Shown: positions 1 to 6,145 of the stretch, piece by piece
Layout: every line of letters begins with the position of its first letter
How positions within the stretch are numbered: the stretch's first letter is position 1
Assembly: GCF_000701905.1 (NCBI RefSeq)
Contig: NZ_JNKC01000006.1
Location: 176,020 to 240,019, forward strand
DNA: 64,000 bases
Direction: 5' to 3'
Source of the DNA: Proteiniclasticum ruminis DSM 24773
Lineage (GTDB): Bacteria > Bacillota > Clostridia > Clostridiales > Clostridiaceae
The notes under the pieces: model-generated
What the model was told of the DNA's origin: nothing
Database searches by the model: none
The model's input: only the letters and a program-made list of their open reading frames with translations
Translations under genes and position numbers: made by a program

Positions 1-354
1 GGGCTGAATGTGAAGATCAATACCATGGAGAACATGCTCTTCACCACAGATCAGCTCCGGCTGGATACCAGAGAATATGCGGATCACACCATTAATATTG
101 TGGATGGTCTTCTACAGAAAGTGCAATCTGAGATGGGATCTCTGGGGGCGATTCAGAACAGGTTAGATGCCGCATCAAGTAATCTTGCGGTACTGGAAGA
201 GAACACTACTTCAGCGATGGGCAGAATTTTAGACGTGGATTACGCCAAGGAGATGATAATCCAAATAAAAAATTCAATTTTAGAGCAGGCTGTGATGGCT
301 CTTCAGGTACATCAGCTCAGCAACAGTGAAAGTATATTAAAGCTGATTTCTTAA
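1..354 (+). CDS. Flagellin, C-terminal part (5' end outside window)
   Basis: The reading frame is open from the first base, so the gene begins upstream of the window and only about the last 117 residues are visible. They match the conserved C-terminal D0 helix of flagellin: a region with LGAIQNRLD, then SSNLAVLEENTTSA, then the typical (D)xDYAKEM stretch and a final amphipathic helix ending in ILKLIS. In the family this helix pairs with the N-terminal helix to form the core of the flagellar filament, exported by the flagellar type III apparatus. The GTG at position 10 is only an internal codon. A strong terminator follows, so this is the last gene of its transcript. The family call is firm; the paralogue is not determinable. 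Confidence 0.93.
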   Translation, partial: GLNVKINTMENMLFTTDQLRLDTREYADHTINIVDGLLQKVQSEMGSLGAIQNRLDAASSNLAVLEENTTSAMGRILDVDYAKEMIIQIKNSILEQAVMALQVHQLSNSESILKLIS

Positions 355-384
355 TAAGAATTATAAAAAAATAACAAACAAACG

Positions 385-424
385 AAAAAAGCAATCTTTC
401 CAATTAGAGGGGATTGCTTTTTTG
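385..424 (+). terminator. Rho-independent terminator after flagellin
   Basis: Stem AAAAAAGCAATC pairs with GATTGCTTTTTT across a short loop and ends in a T-run; it lies 31 bases after the flagellin stop codon. Confidence 0.88.
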
Positions 425-692
425 TTTTATATATTAATAACACTAAAATAAAAATATGAATATTTAAAAACAACTTTATTCATATCTGTACAAGCTATGA
501 GGTGAGTCGTATTGAATCTAAATATAATCCGTGATATTATTATAGTAAATTTTTAAGAGTTTATTCGCCATAAAAAATATGATTTAAACTATTTACGGAA
601 TGGATGTGTTTATAAGCATAAGTATAAGTATATATAATGAAGTGTTATTAAGGTGAGTGTAAGTGACATCATTAAAAAACGGGGGAGAACGT

Positions 693-824
693 ATGCCGTA
701 TTATCATTTTAAAAAAATCTGGACACCGCTGGAGATGTTTGGTCTGAAACTATTCAGAGAAACCGAAAAGAAAGAGTTTTGGTATAGCTTCAGAAGCAAC
801 AGAAAGAGACCATTATTCAGATAA
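693..824 (+). CDS. Small cationic protein, 43 aa, unknown function
   Basis: An ATG is preceded by a strong Shine-Dalgarno sequence (GGGGGAG, 5 bases upstream) and opens a 43-codon frame ending in TAA. The product begins MPYYHFKKIW and is rich in aromatic and basic residues, with a tail RKRPLFR; there is no signal peptide or membrane segment. A near-perfect terminator hairpin starts 17 bases after the stop, so RBS, frame and terminator look like a complete small gene. I do not recognise the family. It could be a regulatory peptide, a DNA- or membrane-binding micro-protein or a toxin; nothing visible decides. The region 425-692 before it is AT-rich and holds nothing else that I can identify. 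Confidence 0.55.
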   Translation: MPYYHFKKIWTPLEMFGLKLFRETEKKEFWYSFRSNRKRPLFR

Positions 825-840
825 ATAGATTGTGTGTTAG

Positions 841-887
841 ATCAGCAGGCCGATTATGGGAAACCTATAATCGGCCTGCTGATTTTT
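841..887 (+). terminator. Strong rho-independent terminator
   Basis: ATCAGCAGGCCGATTAT pairs perfectly with ATAATCGGCCTGCTGAT around a 9-base loop, followed by TTTTTT. It closes the 43-codon gene. Confidence 0.93.
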
Positions 888-917
888 TAAGTTTGTGTGA
901 AGTACGATAAAATAATA

Positions 918-947
918 TTGACATTAGTGTATGTCATACACTATAGT
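918..947 (+). promoter_or_regulatory. Sigma-A promoter with PadR-type dyad operator
   Basis: A -35 box TTGACA (918-923) and a -10 box TATAGT (942-947) are separated by 18 bases. The spacer holds a perfect inverted repeat, AGTGTATG-T-CATACACT, at 926-942. PadR dimers bind ATGT/ACAT-type dyads, and this one would block RNA polymerase directly, so autorepression of the padR operon is the natural reading. Confidence 0.85.
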
Positions 948-967
948 ATGAGTAAGAGGTGATGAGA

Positions 968-1309
968 ATGAATACCATGGATGAACTGCTGAATTCGTTT
1001 CTGATTGAGCTGAAGCGTGGAACCCTAGTGCTGTCGGTCCTCAGTCAATTGAGTGAGAAGGAATACGGCTATTCACTTGTACAGAAACTGGAAGAGAGAG
1101 GGGTGCCCATTGAGCCTGGAACCTTGTATCCTCTTCTTCGTAGACTGGAGAAGCAGGAGCTTCTTACCAGTGAATGGGATACCACAGAAAGCCGTCCCAG
1201 AAAGTTTTATGTGCTCAGTGAAAAAGGAAGCCGGGTTTTTACAGTCTTAAAGAGTGAATGGCTGGGACTCACAGCCACCATGGATGATTTGCTGAAGGAG
1301 GGAAAATAA
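968..1309 (+). CDS. PadR family transcriptional regulator
   Basis: A 113-residue protein with the PadR winged-helix fold: helix-turn-helix region around residues 17-60 (LSVLSQLSEKEYGYSLV, then the GTLYPLLRRLEKQ recognition helix) and a wing (TTESRPRKFYVLSEKG). PadR proteins are ligand- or partner-responsive repressors. The ATG at 968 is chosen because the Shine-Dalgarno AAGAGGTGA lies at a proper distance; the GTG at 959 overlaps that sequence. The gene ends 1 base before the next start, and the two are co-transcribed from a promoter that carries a PadR-like operator. PadR next to a HAAS-domain membrane protein is a recurring pair in Firmicutes, in which the regulator controls its own operon. 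Confidence 0.93.
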   Translation: MNTMDELLNSFLIELKRGTLVLSVLSQLSEKEYGYSLVQKLEERGVPIEPGTLYPLLRRLEKQELLTSEWDTTESRPRKFYVLSEKGSRVFTVLKSEWLGLTATMDDLLKEGK

Positions 1310-1310
1310 A

Positions 1311-2327
1311 ATGGAAATGATGGAAAGATACATTTATGCCGTAACCAAATATCTGCCAGAAGCCCAAAGAGAAGATGTGGCCATGGAGCTGAGAGGGAAT
1401 ATCCTCGATATGCTGCCGGAAAGCCCATCAGAGGAAGAGGTGCTGAAGGTTCTGAAGTCCTTAGGAAGTCCAAGAAAGCTCTCAGAAGAGTACAATACCA
1501 GAAAGAGATACCTGATTGGACCTTCTTATTTTGATAAATATCTGGAGGTGCTGAAGCTTGTGGTCAGCATCGTCATGATTGTCCTTCTTGTGGTGAATCT
1601 GGTTTCCTTTGTGGTTGGCACATCTACGGAAACCTTCGGAGTGGGAGAAATTGGACGGCTCATCAGCACAATCATTTCTTCCAGTATTTCAGGAGGACTT
1701 CAGGCTGCTTTCTGGGTTACAGTTTCCTTTGTGATCCTGGAAAACACAGCTGCAGAAGAAGGATATCATGAGCTCTTCAAAAAAGAATGGTCCCCTAAAG
1801 ATTTGGCTCCTGTGCCTTCCAGCACTTCCCTGAAGATCTCCAAGGTGGAGGCTGCCATCTCTTTGATTGTCACCATCATCTTTATGGTTTTCCTCTATAT
1901 GGGATCCGACAAGTTTGGTATTTTCTGGATGAAAGATGGAGGCACCCTGGAAAATATTCCAGTGTTCAACTTAGAGAGACTGCAGAGCTATCTTCCGCTT
2001 TTTTGGATATTTGCAGTAGCCCAGGTGATCTTATTTATCTGGCAGATGGTGAAAGAGTATTGGGACATGCCCATGGCCATCTTTAACCTGGTCTTTGAAC
2101 TGGGGTTCTGTATCCTTGCCATAGTGATACTTACCGACGGGGCACTTTTCAATCCTGCGCTGTACACGGAGCTTCAGGAAAGTATGGGACTGGCTCCAGA
2201 GGTTGCGAGAGAATGGATCACAAGAGGAAAGATCTTTACAGGGGTCCTCATTGTCGTACTGAGCCTCATTGACAGCCTCAGCACACTCTATAAAGTAAGA
2301 AAAGGGATGAGAAAGAAAGAAGCATAG
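1311..2327 (+). CDS. HAAS-domain (DUF1700-like) membrane protein
   Basis: A 338-residue protein. Residues 1-75 form a helical HAAS-type domain (MERYIYAVTKYLPEAQREDV, then EEEVLKVLKSLGSPRKLSEEY) as found in proteins encoded next to PadR regulators. After it come about six hydrophobic segments (near residues 82-104, 115-145, 178-198, 228-245, 255-275 and 298-315). A Shine-Dalgarno sequence GGAGGG lies in the end of padR. The domain pairing implies signalling between membrane state and PadR, but the signal and any enzymatic role are not visible. A terminator follows directly. Confidence 0.85.
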   Translation: MEMMERYIYAVTKYLPEAQREDVAMELRGNILDMLPESPSEEEVLKVLKSLGSPRKLSEEYNTRKRYLIGPSYFDKYLEVLKLVVSIVMIVLLVVNLVSFVVGTSTETFGVGEIGRLISTIISSSISGGLQAAFWVTVSFVILENTAAEEGYHELFKKEWSPKDLAPVPSSTSLKISKVEAAISLIVTIIFMVFLYMGSDKFGIFWMKDGGTLENIPVFNLERLQSYLPLFWIFAVAQVILFIWQMVKEYWDMPMAIFNLVFELGFCILAIVILTDGALFNPALYTELQESMGLAPEVAREWITRGKIFTGVLIVVLSLIDSLSTLYKVRKGMRKKEA

Positions 2328-2330
2328 AAG

Positions 2331-2373
2331 AAAGACCGGGAAAGCTTTTAAAGGGAGCTTTTCCGGTCTTTTT
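2331..2373 (+). terminator. Rho-independent terminator after padR operon
   Basis: AAAGACCGG-GAAAGCT pairs with AGCTTTTCCGGTCTTT, followed by T residues. It lies between converging genes and may serve both. Confidence 0.9.
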
Positions 2374-2399
2374 CATACAATCTATATCAGTCTATGATG

Positions 2400-3341
2400 T
2401 TATAGCGCATATTTTCTATTTGAGGTGAAGGCCACGGTGATCCACTTGTCTGTCTTGATGGAATGAAGCTTTTTTTCCAGCTCTTCCCGGACAGCATCCT
2501 GCTGTTTGATGGTCTGGACCAGGGAGTGTTCATCCACGATGAAGTCAATTTCCACCCGAAGAAGCTTTCTTCTTTTGGTGACTCGGAGAAAGGACTCCTT
2601 CATTTTATATTTTCTCTCCATCTCCTTTGTCAGTGCATCCAGATTTCTGGCAAGCTCTCCTTCGGGAGAAACGCCCAGCACTTCTTTCATGGCCATGCGG
2701 ATGGAGACAAAAGGCACTTTGGCAAAGCTTGCTGCTGTGACCAGTACGATGAGAGGATCGATGTAGTTCAAGTAGGCAGGATACACGTTAAAGTGATCCA
2801 GCACATATACCAGGATAAAGGTGACCAGAACACCAAAACTTGCGTAGGTGTCAAAGAGCCACTGGGAGGATTCTGCACTGAGAAGTCCTGAGTTTTGCTT
2901 TTTAGATTGCCTTCTTAGATGTAGATACATGATGAGGCAGGCCAGGGAAGAGAAGATGGCATAAAAGAGGGCCATATCTTTATCCACTGGACGGCCGCCA
3001 GTTAAGATGGCATAAACAGCTCCGATGACAGAAGCGCCAAGCATGATGAGAATGGCGGAGTATTTCACAATAATCACCAGAGGCTCCACGATGGACTTGC
3101 CAAAAGGGAACTTCTTCCAGTCATTTTTGGACATGAACCTGGCAGAAGCCAGAGACAGATAAGAGAGCACCACACTTAATAAAGAATAGAGTCCGTCGAA
3201 CATGATCATTTGGGAACGGGTATAAAGTCCGGCTCCAACGCCGATGACGGAAAATAAAATGGATAGAATCAGGGAGTGGAATAAGAGCTTTTTTTCTGTT
3301 ACTTGTGTCTTCATGATACTTTTTGCGGTTTCCAAACTCAT
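2400..3341 (-). CDS. Cation efflux (CDF) family transporter, divergent
   Basis: A 313-residue membrane protein with the cation diffusion facilitator layout: about six transmembrane segments in residues 17-225 and a cytoplasmic C-terminal domain. Family marks are the MFDGLYSLLSVVLS segment in TM2, the FPFGKSIVEPL motif after TM2-3 and WLFDTYASFG in TM5. CDF proteins exchange divalent metals for protons at the cytoplasmic membrane. The metal-site pattern differs from the FieF type (no clear HxxxD in TM5), so the substrate is uncertain. It lies downstream of the tetR gene with a 71-base gap on the same strand and is probably controlled by it. Its own Shine-Dalgarno signal is weak. Confidence 0.82.
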   Translation of the reverse strand: MSLETAKSIMKTQVTEKKLLFHSLILSILFSVIGVGAGLYTRSQMIMFDGLYSLLSVVLSYLSLASARFMSKNDWKKFPFGKSIVEPLVIIVKYSAILIMLGASVIGAVYAILTGGRPVDKDMALFYAIFSSLACLIMYLHLRRQSKKQNSGLLSAESSQWLFDTYASFGVLVTFILVYVLDHFNVYPAYLNYIDPLIVLVTAASFAKVPFVSIRMAMKEVLGVSPEGELARNLDALTKEMERKYKMKESFLRVTKRRKLLRVEIDFIVDEHSLVQTIKQQDAVREELEKKLHSIKTDKWITVAFTSNRKYAL

Positions 3342-3412
3342 TTCTTTTGAGGTCTCGTCACCCCTTGGAAAGCCGCGGTCAGCACCCCTTTCTTGATATA
3401 TTTTAATGTCTT

Positions 3413-3985
3413 TTAGGAAGCTTTCAGCGCTTCCAGAATAAATGTGTGCAGTGTGCTTTTAGAAATCTCTTCCGTAAATCCTTTGGCTTCAGTAAGGTGT
3501 ACCTGCTCCGCTCCGTGTTCCAGAAGCCCCACCAGATAATTGGCCAGATGGTCTGTTTCGTACACGTCCTTTAGAAGATGCTGCTCCTGATAATACCGGA
3601 GCTTCCCAGAAAGCCATGCATAATAAGGCTCATAAAGGAGCTCCCATTCTTTAAAAGAAGAGTAGTAGGCTGTGCCAGAATAGACAAACCCGATGAGCTT
3701 CTTATGTTTCCTGGTCATGGAGAAAGTCAGGTCCGTAAGACTTCTTAAAAATTCTTCCAGGGATGTTTCCGCTACATCAGGAAACTCCTTTGCTTCAGAG
3801 AGAAGATCTTCAATAATGGACTGGGCGATGCTGAGGACCAGGGCGCTTTTTGACTGGAAATAAAGATAAAAGGTGCCTTGGGCAACCCCTGCTTCTTTCA
3901 CGATCTGGGATACGGATGTTTTCTCGAAACCTTGTTCGCCCATGAGATGAACAGCGGCATGGAGTAAAGCTTCTTTCTTGTTCAT
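3413..3985 (-). CDS. TetR/AcrR family transcriptional regulator
   Basis: A 190-residue protein with an N-terminal TetR helix-turn-helix (ALLHAAVHLMGEQGFEKT, then VSQIVKEAGVAQGTFYLYFQSK, roughly residues 5-50) and a helical ligand-binding C-terminal domain. TetR proteins repress until a ligand binds. A perfect 8+1+8 palindrome lies 28 bases upstream of the start codon. The CDF transporter gene lies downstream on the same strand, so the pair resembles a repressor with its efflux pump. The inducer is unknown. Confidence 0.92.
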   Translation of the reverse strand: MNKKEALLHAAVHLMGEQGFEKTSVSQIVKEAGVAQGTFYLYFQSKSALVLSIAQSIIEDLLSEAKEFPDVAETSLEEFLRSLTDLTFSMTRKHKKLIGFVYSGTAYYSSFKEWELLYEPYYAWLSGKLRYYQEQHLLKDVYETDHLANYLVGLLEHGAEQVHLTEAKGFTEEISKSTLHTFILEALKAS

Positions 3986-4012
3986 GGCAACTCCTCTTGC
4001 AGATGATTACTG

Positions 4013-4029
4013 AATGACTGTCAGTCATT
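4013..4029. promoter_or_regulatory. TetR-type operator palindrome
   Basis: AATGACTG-T-CAGTCATT is a perfect inverted repeat just upstream of the tetR start (28 bases away) and the typical shape of a TetR-family operator (TGACTG/CAGTCA core). It also lies upstream of the divergent DUF937 gene. Confidence 0.75.
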
Positions 4030-4159
4030 TTCATTTCTATCATACCACAGAGTCGAATTTTGGTCAAAGATACCATAAACTTTGACACTTTGTTCATAGA
4101 TTCTTTGGGAAAAAGAAAAGGCTCCCGTGCTATACTTTGGCTAAAGGAGATGATGTTTC

Positions 4160-4738
4160 ATGGATTTATCAAACTTACTGGGTTCCCTTCTGTCGGATGG
4201 ACAAACCATCGATGAGATTGCGAAAAAAGTGGGTGCAAGACCAGAAGAGGTGCAAAAAGCCGCAAAACTCAGCGTTCCGACTCTTGTGGAAGCACTGAAT
4301 AAGAATGCCAAGGATGAGGAAAAGAGAGCTTCACTCAATAAAGCTCTGGAAGACCACAGTGAGGACAATGTGGAGGATCTTCAAGGCTTTCTTGGCAGTA
4401 TGGATCTTCAGGACGGTCAGAAGATGCTGGGGCATATTCTGGGAGGAAAGAAAAATCAGGTGGAAAGCAGCATTTCCAAGAGCTCGGGTTTATCCTCCAG
4501 TCAGGTCACAGGACTTCTTGCCATGCTGGCTCCGGTTCTCATCGGCATGCTGGGAAAGAAGAAAAAGGAAGAGAATATCAGTAAAGACAGCCTTCCAGAT
4601 CTCACGGGTTCTCTCGGAAAGATCTTAGGAGGCGGCAGTGGCAACGGCCTCATGGATATGGCAAAGAACATTCTGGATAAGGATCAGGATGGCAGCTTTG
4701 TGGATGACCTTATGGGGGGCTTCTTCGGGAAGAAATAA
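4160..4738 (+). CDS. DUF937 domain protein
   Basis: A 192-residue soluble protein of the DUF937 family. It starts MDLSNLLGSLLSDGQTIDEI, continues with an alpha-helical repeat region (GARPEEVQKAAKLSVPTLVEAL; LNKALEDHSEDNVED; DGQKMLGHILGGKK), then a hydrophobic LLAMLAPVLIGMLGKKKKEE segment and a Gly-rich tail. The Shine-Dalgarno GGAGATG precedes ATG 4160. The function of the family is not established, although the helical repeats recall YidB-like proteins. The gene is divergent from tetR and shares the operator region, so co-regulation is possible. Confidence 0.85.
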   Translation: MDLSNLLGSLLSDGQTIDEIAKKVGARPEEVQKAAKLSVPTLVEALNKNAKDEEKRASLNKALEDHSEDNVEDLQGFLGSMDLQDGQKMLGHILGGKKNQVESSISKSSGLSSSQVTGLLAMLAPVLIGMLGKKKKEENISKDSLPDLTGSLGKILGGGSGNGLMDMAKNILDKDQDGSFVDDLMGGFFGKK

Positions 4739-4837
4739 AATAGATCTGCTTTATCGTAAAGAGTTTTGATACGTCAGAGCTCTTTTCTTTTTTTACCCTT
4801 CCCTTGTATAATAGGAGTCATAAAGGGGTGGGATTCG

Positions 4838-5563
4838 TTGAAAGAAACAGACTTGTATATGCCGGTGAAAACCTATTTTGAGGACCGTGGTTTTCTTGTG
4901 AGAAGTGAGGTCCGAGACATTGATGTGGTGGCTGTGAAAGAAAATCTTCTGGTGGGCATTGAGCTGAAGAAAGGTCTTACGGTGGAGCTTCTGATCCAAG
5001 GAACTCTTCGGCAGAAAACCTGTGATCTGGTGTACCTGGCCGTGCCCAAACCCAAACGCGTGGTAAAAGACAGAACCTTTATGAATCTTCTCTATATGCT
5101 GAAACGCCTGGAACTGGGGCTTCTATATGTGGATATGGAGAAGGAGGAAGCGGTGGAAGTGCTGGAACCTTCACTCTATGATCTTCAAAAAGGAAAACGA
5201 TCCAGCCTGAAAGAGAAGGTCCGGATTCTGAAAGAAACAGAGAAGAGATCGGTGGATGGAAATAAAGGGGGATCCAGAGGAAAAAAACTTTTAACCGCTT
5301 ACCGGGAAGATGCTTTAAGGGCAGCTGCACTGATCCGGGTGAAAGGACATATTTCTCCCAAGGATCTCAAAGAAAGAGGACTGAAAGGAACGCTCTTATC
5401 GAAAAATTATTACCAGTGGTTTGAGAAAGTCGGACATGGAAAATACACCTTAAAAAGTACAGATGCCGTGGAGAAATCCTATGAATCACTTCTTCTGGGG
5501 TTTATTGCCGAGTATGAGAAAGAGAGTTCACTTCAGAAAGAACCGGTGGAGATGGACAATTGA
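4838..5563 (+). CDS. DUF2161, putative PD-(D/E)XK-fold protein
   Basis: A 241-residue protein. The N-terminal 80 residues carry a PD-(D/E)XK nuclease-like pattern: an acidic residue in RDIDVVAVK (D27/D29), then GIELKK (E42, K44), then LIQGTLRQKTCDLVYLAVP, which matches the DUF2161 family. The rest is a basic linker and a C-terminal winged-helix-like region (RVKGHISPKDLKERGLKGTL). I chose TTG 4838 because AAAGGGGTGG precedes it; the upstream extension to 4766 lacks an RBS. The biochemical role of the family is unproven; DNA cleavage or phosphodiesterase activity is inferred from the fold only. It stands alone between a DUF937 gene and an intergenic regulatory region. Confidence 0.8.
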   Translation: MKETDLYMPVKTYFEDRGFLVRSEVRDIDVVAVKENLLVGIELKKGLTVELLIQGTLRQKTCDLVYLAVPKPKRVVKDRTFMNLLYMLKRLELGLLYVDMEKEEAVEVLEPSLYDLQKGKRSSLKEKVRILKETEKRSVDGNKGGSRGKKLLTAYREDALRAAALIRVKGHISPKDLKERGLKGTLLSKNYYQWFEKVGHGKYTLKSTDAVEKSYESLLLGFIAEYEKESSLQKEPVEMDN

Positions 5564-5647
5564 CCGGCTTGTCAAGGATTTTCACTTTAGATTCTGAAGA
5601 AGTCCTGGGAAAATCGTGGAAAAAGTTAGAAAATTCATTTTTGGGGG

Positions 5648-5676
5648 TTGTCAAGTCCTAAATGATGAATTATGAT
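5648..5676 (+). promoter_or_regulatory. Sigma-A promoter of the leader ORF
   Basis: TTGTCA (5648-5653), a 17-base spacer and TATGAT (5671-5676). A transcript starting near 5683 would have a leader of about 50 bases before the RBS of the 45-codon ORF. A CACAG/CTGTG inverted repeat follows at about 5685-5709. Confidence 0.7.
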
Positions 5677-5735
5677 GAAAGAGGTCACAGAACATATGAC
5701 AAACTGTGATACGACGAAAAGAGGAGGTTACGAAC

Positions 5736-5873
5736 GTGATGATGAACAATACAGTTTTGAGAAATGCAAGTGTAGTATTTGGTCTTGACGCTATTGTTGC
5801 GCCTGTTTTTAGTTATACAATGAATTATACGGTATGTAACCTGAAGAGCACCTCTTTCGGAAGTCTTTGCTGA
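5736..5873 (+). CDS. 45-codon leader-like ORF upstream of ABC exporter
   Basis: The Shine-Dalgarno AGAGGAGG ends 8 bases before GTG 5736 (ATG 5739 is also possible). The frame codes for 45 residues, begins MMMNNTVLRNAS, has a hydrophobic middle (VVFGLDAIVAPVF) and ends in a Cys, with two Cys in all. There is no double-Gly leader or lantibiotic-like core. A hairpin (CTTTGC/GCAAAG, 5865-5880) covers the stop codon and a terminator begins 29 bases beyond it. GCCTGT in the ORF (5801-5806) can pair with ACAGGC of the terminator's left arm (5905-5910), extended by TGC/GCA with one bulge. This is the layout of a ribosome-controlled attenuator, and B. subtilis bmrB plays that role ahead of the bmrCD exporter. 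A secreted peptide remains an alternative. Confidence 0.6.
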   Translation: MMMNNTVLRNASVVFGLDAIVAPVFSYTMNYTVCNLKSTSFGSLC

Positions 5874-5902
5874 GGCAAAGGAATTTTGTAGATAGATGGA
5901 AG

Positions 5903-5937
5903 CCACAGGCTGCATAGCCTGTGGTTTTGTTTTTGTC
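5903..5937 (+). terminator. Terminator / candidate attenuator hairpin
   Basis: CCACAGGCT-GCAT-AGCCTGTGG followed by TTTTGTTTTTG. Its left arm can alternatively pair with a segment inside the leader ORF (5798-5806). Confidence 0.88.
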
Positions 5938-6011
5938 CGGAATGAAGTATATTTTGTTTCTGGCATCATAAAGGAGCGGAGAAGCGATCGGTCTCCCTCA
6001 TTTTACGCAAA

Positions 6012-6040
6012 ACACGCAGGCAGTCTGCGTGTATTTTTTT
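6012..6040 (+). terminator. Second terminator hairpin before the ABC genes
   Basis: ACACGCAG-GCAGT-CTGCGTGT followed by ATTTTTTT. It sits 75 bases beyond the first hairpin and 101 bases before the ABC start. I see no clear promoter between it and the ABC gene, so read-through or attenuation is needed to express the exporter, unless a weak promoter lies at 5940-6010. Confidence 0.85.
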
Positions 6041-6064
6041 ACAAAATAAAGGGGGGCTGATGTT

Positions 6065-6145
6065 TTGAGAGCCCATGAATTTATTCATAGAAGTATTTAT
6101 CACAGGAAAAGAACCGACAGAAGGAAAGGACGTGAAACCACATGA
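6065..6145 (+). CDS. Possible 26-codon ORF coupled to the ABC gene
   Basis: TTG 6065 follows an SD-like GGGGGG and opens a 26-codon frame rich in Arg, Lys and His. Its TGA overlaps the ABC start codon (ATGA at 6142-6145). The overlap suggests translational coupling, but the frame is short and could be chance. Confidence 0.25.
   Translation: MRAHEFIHRSIYHRKRTDRRKGRETT

Noticed and set aside
5736..5873. Reading the 45-codon ORF as a bacteriocin or RiPP precursor exported by the ABC pair
   Set aside because: No double-Gly leader, no peptidase domain in the transporter and no modification enzyme nearby; the hairpin layout favours a leader role, though it is not excluded.
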